64,000 nucleotides of DNA from NCBI GenBank assembly GCA_944350425.1, contig CALVOX010000006.1, positions 29,913-93,912 on the forward strand. The letters are read 5' to 3'. Made by a program: the position numbers and the translations under genes. The stretch is from an uncultured Bacilli bacterium. GTDB lineage: Bacteria; Bacillota_I; Bacilli_A; RFN20; CAG-826. Under the pieces are notes generated by a model, which saw only the letters and a list, made by a program, of their open reading frames with translations, made no database searches and had not been told where the DNA came from. This document shows positions 34,735-44,447 of this stretch, one piece after another (the first letter of the stretch is position 1; each line of letters starts with the position of its first letter).

Positions 34735-36361
34735 TTAATTTATCTTTTTCTTTATATCTTAAATCTTTATATTGTTCTAATAATTGACCAAAGGAAGTAT
34801 GCTTAAATGCTTCATAAAATTCACCTAATAATTGGTCTTTTTTAATATTATCAAGCATTGAATTAGTAACATCATTTAATATTTTAATAAGGCCATATCC
34901 TTCACTATAGAAATCAGTTTGTTGCTTTTCAAAGAGGTAACATAAAATTCTAGTAAAGAACTTTAAACAAGCCTTAAACATATCAACTTTATAATCTTCT
35001 TCTATTTCAAAATGGACATGTTTCTCTAAGACAGTAAGAATATTTTCGCTATCAACAAAAATATCTTTAAATGATTCCATAAATTCTTTATCAAATATTT
35101 CTTTTGTCTTTCCTTCTAAAAATGGTCTAAATGTTAAAGCAAAGACAGTAAATAAATAATCTTGTTTTACGGGATTAAACCTTGGATATCTCATACCACC
35201 TACTAAATAAGTAATATAACTATCAAATAATAAACTTAAATTAGAACCATTAGATGTTAGATAATCAATAATATTTTTAAGTAAAGCATCTAGTTCATCA
35301 TTAACTACTAAAGAATTTTTAACATTTTTTAAAACTTCATCTAATTTATCTGAATCGATAAAATGTTTACATAATCCAAATAAAGCATGTGGACTAGGGA
35401 AAGTAGGAATAATATGAGTAAATGCTTTACTTATTTCTTCTTCATACTTTCTATTATCTACTTTTTCAGCTAAATCAATTAAGATTGATCTAAATTCAAT
35501 ATTATAATCTTCACTATTAATTTCATCATTAGGATCATTAAATTTCTTAACAAGAATATCGATTACATCATTAATTAATCTATCTGACATTTGATTAAAT
35601 TTAGAATTAAGAGCATAAGAGATTACACTATAATCTAAATGGTCTTTAGCACTAATAAAAACTTTAAATTTTTCTTCATCACTAACATCAATATAATCGA
35701 CATAAGTAAATGGAGAATCATCATTAAGCCTAAACAATGCTTCGATTTTATCACACTCATAGTTATTATATAGTGTTAAAAAATTATAGATAAAATCATT
35801 AAATTTCTTCTTAAGTTCTTCATTATTCTTACAAATTTCTTGAATGTTATTTAAAGCTATTTCTCTATTAGAAGTAAACTTAGTAAATTCATTAGCAAAC
35901 TGAGGATTATTATTTTTGCATGCAAGTAGATAAATAGCTGTTACTAACTTAGGAGCATTTTCAAATTCTTCATTATCTTCACTTGAACCCATAGTTAATA
36001 AATCAAAGAAACTTACATCGTCAAAACCTATATCATGTTCTTCTTTATTAGGTGAATTGGTATATTTTTGTTCATCAATAATTCTAAACTTTACATTATC
36101 TAATCCTTTTAAAGCACTACTTGCTTCTTCTAACGAACATTCATCTAAATAAGCAACTAAATCTAATATAAAAGAATCGATTCTATTTTTAATATCGAAA
36201 ACATCGTATTGTTCATTTAGTAAATTTCCATCTTTTAAAAAAGATTCTTTATTCTCGTAATAATGTCTAAAACTATCACTAACAAAAAATGCGCTCTCTT
36301 TACTAAATTTAATAAGTTTGCCTAAATTATTCAAATAAATTTCTTTTCTTTGATTGTCCAT
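34712..36361 (-). CDS. Large helical protein of unknown function
   Basis: The 549-residue cytoplasmic protein has no signal or membrane segment, is rich in Lys, Asp, Glu and Asn, and is mostly alpha-helical. I recognise no family or catalytic motif. The start is placed at ATG 36361 because AGGAAG lies eight bases upstream; an in-frame ATG at 36391 would run through that site. It overlaps the Fmt-C-like gene by 23 bp. It may be a lineage-specific protein with HEAT-like helical repeats (pairs of helices recur through residues 150-450), but that is a guess. Confidence 0.7.
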   Translation of the reverse strand: MDNQRKEIYLNNLGKLIKFSKESAFFVSDSFRHYYENKESFLKDGNLLNEQYDVFDIKNRIDSFILDLVAYLDECSLEEASSALKGLDNVKFRIIDEQKYTNSPNKEEHDIGFDDVSFFDLLTMGSSEDNEEFENAPKLVTAIYLLACKNNNPQFANEFTKFTSNREIALNNIQEICKNNEELKKKFNDFIYNFLTLYNNYECDKIEALFRLNDDSPFTYVDYIDVSDEEKFKVFISAKDHLDYSVISYALNSKFNQMSDRLINDVIDILVKKFNDPNDEINSEDYNIEFRSILIDLAEKVDNRKYEEEISKAFTHIIPTFPSPHALFGLCKHFIDSDKLDEVLKNVKNSLVVNDELDALLKNIIDYLTSNGSNLSLLFDSYITYLVGGMRYPRFNPVKQDYLFTVFALTFRPFLEGKTKEIFDKEFMESFKDIFVDSENILTVLEKHVHFEIEEDYKVDMFKACLKFFTRILCYLFEKQQTDFYSEGYGLIKILNDVTNSMLDNIKKDQLLGEFYEAFKHTSFGQLLEQYKDLRYKEKDKLIERYKNA

Positions 36362-36480
36362 ATTTAACTTCCTGAATGATGTATATTTCAATTATAACTA
36401 ATTCTGAAGAAAATAATTAGATAAATTTAACAAAAATTAGTATTTTCTTTTTTGAGATACTAAAAATATTATAAAAAACT

Positions 36481-36493
36481 TTCCACGTGACAA
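36481..36493 (+). repeat. CACGTG-centred motif, copy 4
   Basis: TTCCACGTGACAA lies in the 300-bp divergent spacer between the unknown gene starting at 36361 and nrdG. Apart from this and a TTGACA near 36640, I see nothing in that spacer. Confidence 0.4.
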
Positions 36494-36662
36494 CCGATAC
36501 CAACTTAATACTAACTTTTTACTACTTGCTAGAATTAAGAAAATGGAATTTATTTATTGTTAGTTTTGATGTATCATTCTTATATTGATTTTCGTTAAAT
36601 TTATCTAATTAAATTATTAAGTTTAATAAAATCTTTGTTTGACAAAAATAAACTTTTAACCT

Positions 36663-37355
36663 ATGAAAATAGCTGGTTTAATGAAAATAACTTTACTTGA
36701 TTATCCTGGTGAAATGGCATGTACAATTTTCACTTCTTCTTGTAATTTTAGATGTCCTTTTTGTCACAATTCATCACTTGTTATTAATACTGAATCAAAT
36801 AAGTTGATAGATAACAATGAAGTTCTTTCTTTCTTGAAAGAAAGAACAGGAAGACTAGATGGAGTGTGTATTACTGGTGGAGAACCAACTATTCAAGAAG
36901 ATTTAACTTCCTTTATTAAAGAGATTAAAAATATCGGATATAAAGTAAAGCTAGATACTAATGGTTATAATCCTAAAAAGTTAAAAGAACTTATTTCGTC
37001 TAACCTTGTTGACTATGTTGCAATGGACATTAAAAATTCATTAAGTAAATATCCATTAACTTGTGGTCTAAAAGCAATGATGTTAGAAAATGTTTTAGAA
37101 TCTATTTCTTACTTATTAGAAAATCATGTTGATTATGAATTTCGAACGACAATAATTAAAGAATTTCATGATGAAAATGATTTAAAAGAAATAGCCAAGT
37201 TGATAAAAGGGTGTAAACGATACTTCCTACAACAATTTGAAGATACACCATACAATATCCAAAAAGGATTTCATGCCCATTCAATAGAAACTTTAAATAG
37301 ATTTAAGGAAATACTACTTAAGGAAGGTATTCAAACCGAACTTAGAGGAATATGA
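36663..37355 (+). CDS. nrdG: Anaerobic ribonucleotide reductase activating protein (radical SAM)
   Basis: The 230-residue radical SAM enzyme generates the glycyl radical on NrdD using a 4Fe-4S cluster and S-adenosylmethionine. The cluster motif CNFRCPFC (CxxxCxxC) is near residue 28. The N-terminal MKIAGLMKITLLDYPGE, the SAM-binding ITGGEPT and a C-terminal YFLQQFEDT fit the NrdG2-type activases. It is 11 bp before nrdD. It ends in TGA, immediately followed by the nrdD ribosome site, which supports TGA as stop. No ribosome site precedes its own ATG. Confidence 0.92.
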   Translation: MKIAGLMKITLLDYPGEMACTIFTSSCNFRCPFCHNSSLVINTESNKLIDNNEVLSFLKERTGRLDGVCITGGEPTIQEDLTSFIKEIKNIGYKVKLDTNGYNPKKLKELISSNLVDYVAMDIKNSLSKYPLTCGLKAMMLENVLESISYLLENHVDYEFRTTIIKEFHDENDLKEIAKLIKGCKRYFLQQFEDTPYNIQKGFHAHSIETLNRFKEILLKEGIQTELRGI

Positions 37356-37366
37356 GGAGATAGAAT

Positions 37367-39775
37367 ATGTACAAAGTTATTAAAAGAGATGGCAAAGTTG
37401 TTGATTTTAATCTAGATAAGATTTTGAATGCGATTACTTTAGCTTTTGATAGCGTTAACCGCGTTCATGATGATAACCAAATTAAAACATTAGGTCTTTT
37501 AGTTACATCAAAATTTGATGAAAAAATTAAAGAAGGTTTCATCCAAGTTGAAGATATTCAAGACTTAGTTGAGCAAACTTTAATGGAAACTGGTTTTTCT
37601 GATGTTGCTAAATCTTATATTTTATATAGAAAGAAAAGAGAATCTTTAAGAAACATTAAATCTACTACTCTCGACTTTAAGAAGACGGTTGATCAATATT
37701 TAAAAAATATCGACTGGAGAGTTAAAGAAAATTCAACTGTTACATATTCAATCGGTGGATTAATCCTTTCTAACTCTGGTGCTATTACTGCTAACTATTG
37801 GTTAAGCGAAGTTTATGATGACGAAATCGCAAACGCTCATAAAAATGCTGATATTCATATTCATGATCTTTCTATGCTTAGTGGATATTGTGCAGGTTGG
37901 TCATTAAAGCAACTCATCAAAGAAGGCTTAGGCGGTGTTCAAGGTAAAATTACAAGCGCTCCTGCAAAACATCTTGCAACTCTTTGTAACCAAATGGTTA
38001 ACTTCCTTGGAATTATGCAAAATGAATGGGCTGGTGCACAAGCTTTCTCTTCATTTGATACTTATTTAGCTCCTTTTGTTAGAGAAGATCATCTTAATTA
38101 TGAACAAACCAAAAAATGTGTCGAATCATTTGTCTTTGGTTTAAATATTCCATCACGTTGGGGTACGCAATCGCCATTTACAAATATTACTTTAGACTGG
38201 GTTTGTCCACCAGACCTCGCTAATGAATATTGCATCGTTGGTGGAAAATTACTTGACTATAAATATAAAGATTGCCAACAAGAAATGGATATGATTAATA
38301 AAGCATTCCTTGAAACAATGCTTGAAGGTGATGCTAATGGTAGAGGTTTCCAATATCCAATTCCTACTTATTCAATTACTAAAAACTTTGACTGGTCAGA
38401 TAAAGAAAATAATCGATTACTATTTGATTTGACCTCTAAATATGGAACACCTTACTTCTCAAATTACATCAATAGCGACATGGAACCAAGTGATGTTAGA
38501 AGTATGTGCTGTAGATTAAGACTTGACTTAAGAGAACTAAGAAAAAAGAGTGGTGGCTTCTTTGGTTCAGGCGAATCTACTGGTTCAGTTGGCGTTGTAA
38601 CAATTAACCTTCCTAGAATTGGTTACTTGTCAAATTCAAAAGAAGATTTCTTTGCTAGACTTGATAGATTAATGGATATTTCTGCAAGATCTTTAAAGAT
38701 TAAAAGAGATGTCATCACAAGACTTCTTGATGCTGGACTTTATCCTTATACCAAACATTATTTAGGAACATTTAATAATCACTTCTCAACTATTGGCTTA
38801 GTTGGAATGAATGAAGCTTTACTTAATGCTAAGTGGCTTGCAAAAGATATTACAACTAAGGAAGGTCAAGATTTCGCAGTTGAAGTTCTTAACCATATGA
38901 GAAATAGACTTGTCATCTATCAAGAAAAATATGGTGATTTATATAACCTTGAAGCAACTCCAGCCGAATCAACTTCATATAGACTTGCTAAACACGATAG
39001 AGAAAAATATCCAGATATTATCACAGCTTCTAGCGATGATAATGCTCCATATTATACAAACTCATCACACCTTCCAGTTTCTTATACAGATGATGTCTTC
39101 TCAGCATTAGATATCCAAGATAAATTACAAGTTTTATATACATCAGGAACAGTTTTCCATACATTCTTAGGTGAAAAACTTCCTGATTGGAAAGCAACTG
39201 CTAATTTAGTTAGAAAAATTGCTGAAAATTATAAACTTCCTTATTACACCATTTCTCCAACTTACTCTGTTTGTAAAGATCATGGTTACATTACTGGTGA
39301 AGTTTGGGAATGCCCAATTTGCCATAAGAAAACCGAAGTTTATTCAAGAATTACAGGATATTATCGACCAGTTAATAACTGGAATACTGGTAAGAGTGAA
39401 GAATTTAAAGAGAGAAAAACTTACAATATTAATACATCAGTTTTAACCCATAAAGGTGTCTTAAGTGATGAAATTAAAGAGTGTGAGTGTAGTCATAATG
39501 AAGAAGTTAATGAAACTAAAGAAGATAGCTTAACTTCTCCTTCTGAACTAAAGTTATTTGTTACTTCTACTTGTTCAAATTGTAAGATGGTTGAAGAAAT
39601 ATTACATGAAAAAAATATTAAATTTACTGAAATCGATGCTAATGCAAATCAAGATTTAGTAAATAAATATCACGTTATGTCTGCACCAACTTTAATTATT
39701 AAAGATGAAAACAATAACGAAAAAGCAATATCATCATTATCATCAATTGTTGATTATGTTGATACATTAAATTAA
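37367..39775 (+). CDS. nrdD: Anaerobic ribonucleoside-triphosphate reductase with fused glutaredoxin-like domain
   Basis: The class III ribonucleotide reductase makes dNTPs without oxygen. At 802 residues it has an N-terminal ATP cone (MYKVIKRDGKVVDFNLDKI) and the catalytic barrel. The zinc site is CKDHGYITGEVWECPICHKK, shown by the separate C and CPIC cysteines. The glycyl radical loop is RITGYYRPV. Residues 727-802 form an extra thioredoxin/glutaredoxin-like domain with CSNC (736-739) and SAPTLII, which probably supplies electrons. GGAGATAG precedes ATG 37367. A strong terminator follows. Confidence 0.95.
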   Translation: MYKVIKRDGKVVDFNLDKILNAITLAFDSVNRVHDDNQIKTLGLLVTSKFDEKIKEGFIQVEDIQDLVEQTLMETGFSDVAKSYILYRKKRESLRNIKSTTLDFKKTVDQYLKNIDWRVKENSTVTYSIGGLILSNSGAITANYWLSEVYDDEIANAHKNADIHIHDLSMLSGYCAGWSLKQLIKEGLGGVQGKITSAPAKHLATLCNQMVNFLGIMQNEWAGAQAFSSFDTYLAPFVREDHLNYEQTKKCVESFVFGLNIPSRWGTQSPFTNITLDWVCPPDLANEYCIVGGKLLDYKYKDCQQEMDMINKAFLETMLEGDANGRGFQYPIPTYSITKNFDWSDKENNRLLFDLTSKYGTPYFSNYINSDMEPSDVRSMCCRLRLDLRELRKKSGGFFGSGESTGSVGVVTINLPRIGYLSNSKEDFFARLDRLMDISARSLKIKRDVITRLLDAGLYPYTKHYLGTFNNHFSTIGLVGMNEALLNAKWLAKDITTKEGQDFAVEVLNHMRNRLVIYQEKYGDLYNLEATPAESTSYRLAKHDREKYPDIITASSDDNAPYYTNSSHLPVSYTDDVFSALDIQDKLQVLYTSGTVFHTFLGEKLPDWKATANLVRKIAENYKLPYYTISPTYSVCKDHGYITGEVWECPICHKKTEVYSRITGYYRPVNNWNTGKSEEFKERKTYNINTSVLTHKGVLSDEIKECECSHNEEVNETKEDSLTSPSELKLFVTSTCSNCKMVEEILHEKNIKFTEIDANANQDLVNKYHVMSAPTLIIKDENNNEKAISSLSSIVDYVDTLN

Positions 39776-39795
39776 CTTTCATAATCTCTACGATT

Positions 39796-39859
39796 AAAAA
39801 GACCTTAGTTAACTTATACCTCCTTTCTATTATGTTTTAATTGTAACTAAGGTCTTTTT
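39796..39859. terminator. Bidirectional terminator after nrdD
   Basis: A 16-bp stem pairs AAAAAGACCTTAGTTA (39796-39811) with its complement at 39844-39859. A/T runs at both ends suit nrdD and the convergent stress operon. Confidence 0.85.
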
Positions 39860-39894
39860 ATATTATTTATTTTTATCATTAATATATTTTATGT

Positions 39895-40086
39895 TTATTG
39901 TTTTGTTTCTATCTTCTCTTTATTTCGTTTAACAAGATACCTAATTAAAATAACGAGTAAACAAATTACAGCAATCCCAAGAGTTACATAAGCAATAATT
40001 CTTGGGACGCTTAAAAAATCAAAAGGTTCTTCTTGAACTACTTCTTCATTTAATATATTAATTAGATTCATTAGATTTAACTTCAT
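39895..40086 (-). CDS. Small single-pass membrane protein
   Basis: The 63-residue protein has an acidic N-terminal part (EEVVQEEPFDF), one membrane helix (IIAYVTLGIAVICLLVILI) and a basic tail RYLVKRNKEKIE. AAAGGA precedes ATG 40086. It overlaps the 3' end of the CydC-like gene by 29 bp, so it is the last gene of the stress operon and probably translated with it. No family is recognised. By position it could be a small partner of the ABC exporter. Confidence 0.65.
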   Translation of the reverse strand: MKLNLMNLINILNEEVVQEEPFDFLSVPRIIAYVTLGIAVICLLVILIRYLVKRNKEKIETKQ

Positions 40087-41764
40087 ATAATTTTCCTTTT
40101 TCTAAAGTGTATGTAACATCAGCAATTTTAGCGGTAGATTCTTTATGGGTAATAATAATTATTCCCATATCTTTTTTAATATTTTTTAAAGAATTTAAGA
40201 ATAATACTTCATTTTCTAAATCAATATTCGATGTTGGTTCATCTAAAAGTAATAACTTTGGTTTTCTTAATATAACTCTAGCTAGTCCTAACCTTTGTTT
40301 TTCCCCTAAAGAAACATTTAGTTTTTGAGGATCAATAACAGTATTTAATCCTTCTTTTAAAGAAAAGACAAAATCATATATTGATGCTTTTTTTAAAGCA
40401 TCAATAACTTCTTCATTACTTGCATTAAGATTAGCGATTTTTAAATTATTTAAGATTGTATCGTTAAATAAATAAGTTGATTGAGAAAACATTGTAACAT
40501 TATCAAGTAATGAAGAAGTATTAATTTCATTAATTGATATGTCGTTATATTTAATCATCTCGTTATCTACTTCATAGTATCTTAGTAATAATTTTAATAA
40601 TGTTGATTTACCAATACCTGACTCACCTTTAATAACAATGATTTTATTATCTTTTAAATTTAAATTAAGATTATTCAAAACATTCGTTTCTTCATCTTTA
40701 TATTTAAAAGATAAATTAGTTACTTCTAAATGTTGATAGATTAAATCTTTTTTAAAAGTAACTTCATTTAATGAAGGTTTTTCATCTAGTAAATCTAAAA
40801 TTCGATTACCACTAGTAAATGTTTGAACAAGATTTAATGGTAAAGAGCTTAATGCAATTAATGGGCCAAAAGAGGATAAAGCAATAACTACCCCAATCAT
40901 TAATTCATATGGTTTAATATATAAAGAAGCATTATTTGAATAAGTATTAATTAAGTAAGTTACTAAAATAATCGATAATGCCGAAAGAATTATCATTGAA
41001 CTAGAAATTGCTTTAAAAATTGATGCTTTGTTATTCGATTTAAGTCTTTTTTTATCAAGCATTGTTGATCTTTCATCAATTAATGCTTCTTTTTCTTTTG
41101 TTTTATTTAAGAATTTAATTTCTTTAATACCTTTTAAAGCATCTAAGAAGAATGAATTAAAACTTGCTAAATCATAACGATAACTACTACCATCTTTTTC
41201 TAAAACTTTATAAGAAATTAAAGGGATAATGATCCCAACAATTATATAGAACAATAAAAGGGTTAACGATAAAACAAAGTTAGTAACTAGACCTAAAATA
41301 GTAAGATTAATAATCGAAACGATTAAAGCAATAAGAGTTGGTGAAACGGTATGAGCATAAAATACTTCAAGTGTTTCAATATCACTTGTAATCATTTCCA
41401 TCATATTTCCTTTTTCTTTATCATCAATATCAGATATTGATAAAGATTGTAATTTATTAAATACTTTATGACGGACAATCGCTAAGATTTTAAAAGCAAT
41501 ATAATGGTTAGAATATTGTTCAAAATAACGAATTACACCTCTTAAAATACCAAAAACAACTATTAATATAAGCAAAGTAGTCAAGGAAATAGATATATCT
41601 AAACCTAACAAGGAAGCTAAAGCAATAACACTTAATGTCGATATCGATACAGCAAGAAGATTTCCTATAGCTCCATTTAATACTGCTAAAAATAAGACAA
41701 TAACAAATTTATCTACAAGTTTAAGTAAGGAAAACATTACTTTAAAAGCATTTCTTTTTTTCAT
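40058..41764 (-). CDS. CydC-like ABC exporter subunit
   Basis: The 568-residue protein joins a six-helix membrane domain to an ATPase domain: Walker A GESGIGKST, Walker B KLLLLDEPTSNID. The signature is VSLGEKQRL instead of LSGGQ, so one ATP site of the heterodimer may be weak. It starts 2 bp after the paired subunit at 41767. CydDC pairs export cysteine or glutathione and support cytochrome bd assembly and nitric oxide tolerance in E. coli. No cydAB is in the window. Confidence 0.8.
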   Translation of the reverse strand: MKKRNAFKVMFSLLKLVDKFVIVLFLAVLNGAIGNLLAVSISTLSVIALASLLGLDISISLTTLLILIVVFGILRGVIRYFEQYSNHYIAFKILAIVRHKVFNKLQSLSISDIDDKEKGNMMEMITSDIETLEVFYAHTVSPTLIALIVSIINLTILGLVTNFVLSLTLLLFYIIVGIIIPLISYKVLEKDGSSYRYDLASFNSFFLDALKGIKEIKFLNKTKEKEALIDERSTMLDKKRLKSNNKASIFKAISSSMIILSALSIILVTYLINTYSNNASLYIKPYELMIGVVIALSSFGPLIALSSLPLNLVQTFTSGNRILDLLDEKPSLNEVTFKKDLIYQHLEVTNLSFKYKDEETNVLNNLNLNLKDNKIIVIKGESGIGKSTLLKLLLRYYEVDNEMIKYNDISINEINTSSLLDNVTMFSQSTYLFNDTILNNLKIANLNASNEEVIDALKKASIYDFVFSLKEGLNTVIDPQKLNVSLGEKQRLGLARVILRKPKLLLLDEPTSNIDLENEVLFLNSLKNIKKDMGIIIITHKESTAKIADVTYTLEKGKLYEVKSNESN

Positions 41765-41766
41765 AA

Positions 41767-43473
41767 TTAAAGTAATCCTCCTTCTTTTTGTAAGTTATAA
41801 ATCTTTTTATATTCTTCATTACTTTCAATTAATTCATCATTACTTCCTTCTACTAAATGATGTTTCGAATCGATAAAATAAATCTTATCTGCTTTAACGA
41901 TATTTTTAAAAGAATGAGAAATAAACAAAATGATTGAATCTTTCTTTAAAGAATAAATAATATCTCGAATTACATCTTCACTTTCTTTATCAATTGATGA
42001 AGTGGCTTCATCAAAGATATAGAAATCTCTTTTCTTTACTAAATTAATTGCAAGAATTAATCTTTGTTTTTCTCCACCACTAAGATTAGAAGAATCTTCT
42101 TTAATCTTAAAATTAACGCCTTCTTTTGATTTAGTAACTAAGTAATCTAACTTAACTAGCTTTAAGTAATGTAATATTTCTTCTTCACTAATATCTTCTT
42201 TAATTAGTTTAAAGTTATTTAAGATTGTGTCGTTAAACAAATAAGAATCATAAGAGATATAACAAACATTAGAATAATAAGATGAAAGATTTATATCATC
42301 AAAGTTAATTTTATTAACTTTGATGATACCTTGATCTATTACTTCTTCTTTAGTTAATAACTTAGTTAAAGATGATTTGCCACTACCAGAAAGTCCGACT
42401 AAACCATATAAGTTATTCTTTATTAAATTAAATGATATGTTATCTAGTACTTTCTTAGGATTATCATCTTTATAAGAGAAAGTAACATTATTAAATGAAA
42501 TAGAATTAATATCATTTAATTTAATATCACCTTCTTTAATATCTTCTTTTTCTAATATATCTAGTATCTTATTTCCAGCAGTTTCACCATTCATCGCCAT
42601 ATGGAACGCACTACCTAAACTTCTTAAAGGTAAAAAGAATTCTGCACCTACTAAAATAATGAATAATACTAAATATATCGAATCAATTAAAAAGTTATTA
42701 GTATAAGAATAAATTGCTACTACTATACCAATAGCACTACCTCCATAAGCAACAAGATCCATAATAGTAGTTGAAAATAACTGCATAGTAAGAACTTTCA
42801 TGGTTATTTTTCTAAATTCTTCATTATTTTCATCTAGTTCTTTACCTTTAAGTTTACTTACTTTAAATAACTTAAGTTCTTTTAATCCATTTAATGTATC
42901 TAAAAAAGAGCCACCCATCTTTAAATATTTATCCCAGTAAACATTAAAGATTTTCTTAGCATATTTCGACATTAAAATAATCGAAATAGGTATTAAAGGG
43001 ATACAAACTAAAAAGGTTAAAGCAACAACATAATTAATAAAACAAAAAATAATAAATAATATAATAGGAGCAATTAAAGCATAAAAAAATTGAGGAATAT
43101 AAACTGTATAATATAAATTAAGTTGTTCTATTCCTTCTACTCCTAACTGTGATATTTCGCTAACTCTAACTTTTGATATCTTAGTAAGTTTATGATATAA
43201 CGAACTTCTTAGTTTAATTAATATTTTAGATGCAAACTTATTTATTATTTTATCAACTAAGATTGATAAAATAACTCTAATAATTAATACTAGAAGTATA
43301 GTTAAGATAATCATTAAGATTTCATTATCATTACCAAAAAGTAATGATAATGAATAAATAATTAATCCTGTAATAGTTAAACTTAAAAAAAGTAATAAAA
43401 GGTTTAAAACTACAATATAAATAATATATATCTTGGATTTACCAAGTAATTCAATTAATCTCTTATTAATCAT
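41767..43473 (-). CDS. CydD-like ABC exporter subunit
   Basis: This is a 568-residue fused membrane-ATPase half transporter. Walker A is GLSGSGKSS, the signature LSGGEKQRL, and Walker B FYIFDEATSSID, all intact. With the 3' neighbour it should form a heterodimer with one standard and one degenerate ATP site. It is 22 bp after the YbaN-like gene and 2 bp before its partner. A drug or lipid exporter is an alternative, but its presence next to YgbA and YbaN favours a thiol exporter. Confidence 0.8.
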   Translation of the reverse strand: MINKRLIELLGKSKIYIIYIVVLNLLLLFLSLTITGLIIYSLSLLFGNDNEILMIILTILLVLIIRVILSILVDKIINKFASKILIKLRSSLYHKLTKISKVRVSEISQLGVEGIEQLNLYYTVYIPQFFYALIAPIILFIIFCFINYVVALTFLVCIPLIPISIILMSKYAKKIFNVYWDKYLKMGGSFLDTLNGLKELKLFKVSKLKGKELDENNEEFRKITMKVLTMQLFSTTIMDLVAYGGSAIGIVVAIYSYTNNFLIDSIYLVLFIILVGAEFFLPLRSLGSAFHMAMNGETAGNKILDILEKEDIKEGDIKLNDINSISFNNVTFSYKDDNPKKVLDNISFNLIKNNLYGLVGLSGSGKSSLTKLLTKEEVIDQGIIKVNKINFDDINLSSYYSNVCYISYDSYLFNDTILNNFKLIKEDISEEEILHYLKLVKLDYLVTKSKEGVNFKIKEDSSNLSGGEKQRLILAINLVKKRDFYIFDEATSSIDKESEDVIRDIIYSLKKDSIILFISHSFKNIVKADKIYFIDSKHHLVEGSNDELIESNEEYKKIYNLQKEGGLL

Positions 43474-43495
43474 AAATATAACTTAATTAATGATA

Positions 43496-43960
43496 TTATT
43501 GTTGTTCTTCGATTACTATTTTATTTTTATTACTCTTTTGTTTTGATAAATCAATATTTTTACGTAATAACAAATATTTCTCTCTAGTAACTGTTTTAAC
43601 TCTAAAAATAAAATAGAAATATTTAAGTAAAATAAGGATAGATAAGATAATAGATACAGTAAGATTATTAACAATAAACATTGTCATAACAATCATTAAA
43701 GATACTAAAGAAAGTAATATTAGTTCTCCATATATTGTCATAACTCTATTCTTAGAGAAATTCTCTAAATATTTTTTATAGATTTTAGAGTTAAGAAACC
43801 ATGTATTAAATCTTTTCGAACCTTTAACAAAAAAGAATGATGTTAAAAGTAAAAATGGTGTAGTAGGAATAATTGGAAGAATAATACCAACTACTCCTAT
43901 TCCTAAACATATAAAACCTAATATAATACAAATAATTCTAATAATCTTACTTTTTACCAT
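43496..43960 (-). CDS. YbaN-family membrane protein (DUF454)
   Basis: The 154-residue protein has the DUF454 signature LGIGVVGIILPIIPTTPFLL and AFFFVKGSKRF-like SFFFVKGSKRFNTWF, then KYLENFSKNRVMT and two further helices. About four membrane segments are predicted. The function is unknown. It overlaps the YgbA-like gene by 14 bp and precedes the CydD-like gene by 22 bp in one operon. Confidence 0.88.
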   Translation of the reverse strand: MVKSKIIRIICIILGFICLGIGVVGIILPIIPTTPFLLLTSFFFVKGSKRFNTWFLNSKIYKKYLENFSKNRVMTIYGELILLSLVSLMIVMTMFIVNNLTVSIILSILILLKYFYFIFRVKTVTREKYLLLRKNIDLSKQKSNKNKIVIEEQQ

Positions 43961-44303
43961 AATAATTACTTTTTTCTTTTTCCTTTCTCTTAATCATTTT
44001 CTTATTCTTCGAAGATTCAATTAAATGTCTTATAGCAATAATAGGATGATAAATAATCATTCTAGGTCCACTATCTCTCATAACTTTTCTTATTAATTCT
44101 TGATGGATCTTATCATAACAATGAATCTTACAATTAGAGCAAAACGGTTTATTATCTTTAAAAGGGCATTTAGATAAACGATAATGACAATAATTTATTA
44201 AATCTTTTTTCTCAACATTTTTGCTTTCATCTAATCTAATTTGTTTCTTATAGTAGATATCAATCATTAGATCTACTACTTCCATCTCTTTATAAATTTT
44301 CAT
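43947..44303 (-). CDS. YgbA-like protein (nitrous oxide-stimulated promoter family)
   Basis: The 118-residue cysteine-rich protein matches the YgbA family: LINYCHYRLSKCPFKDNKPFC, split as YCHYRLSKCPF and CSNCKIHCYDK, then RKVMRDSGPRMIIYHPIIA. The cysteines may bind metal or react with nitrogen oxides. In E. coli ygbA is controlled by the nitric oxide sensor NsrR. Here it opens an operon with YbaN and the CydDC-like exporter. No ribosome site precedes the ATG; CATTAT lies eight bases upstream, and an operator-like palindrome (44317-44332) follows. Confidence 0.85.
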   Translation of the reverse strand: MKIYKEMEVVDLMIDIYYKKQIRLDESKNVEKKDLINYCHYRLSKCPFKDNKPFCSNCKIHCYDKIHQELIRKVMRDSGPRMIIYHPIIAIRHLIESSKNKKMIKRKEKEKSNYYGKK

Positions 44304-44316
44304 ATAAAATAATAAT

Positions 44317-44390
44317 GTTAGATAAATCTAACAATGGTATTTTATTAGAAATGTTAGCCTTATGCAACAGAAATGTTAGTTTAGATTAAC
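44317..44390. repeat. Operator-like repeats in a divergent promoter region
   Basis: Between the YgbA operon and the helicase lie a palindrome GTTAGATAAATCTAAC (44317-44332), two direct copies of AGAAATGTTAG (44347 and 44369, 22 bp apart) and a degenerate copy of the palindrome (44375-44390). The even two-turn spacing suggests a regulator bound on one face. Confidence 0.6.
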
Positions 44391-44441
44391 AGGGTTCATA
44401 TTTTCTCATTAACTAACCTTCAAAATTACTGTTCAACCTGG

Positions 44442-44447
44442 TAAAAT
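44442..44447 (+). promoter_or_regulatory. -10 element of the leaderless helicase gene
   Basis: TTCAAA, a 17-base spacer and TAAAAT preceded by TGG (extended -10) end eight bases before ATG 44456. There is no Shine-Dalgarno. Confidence 0.55.
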
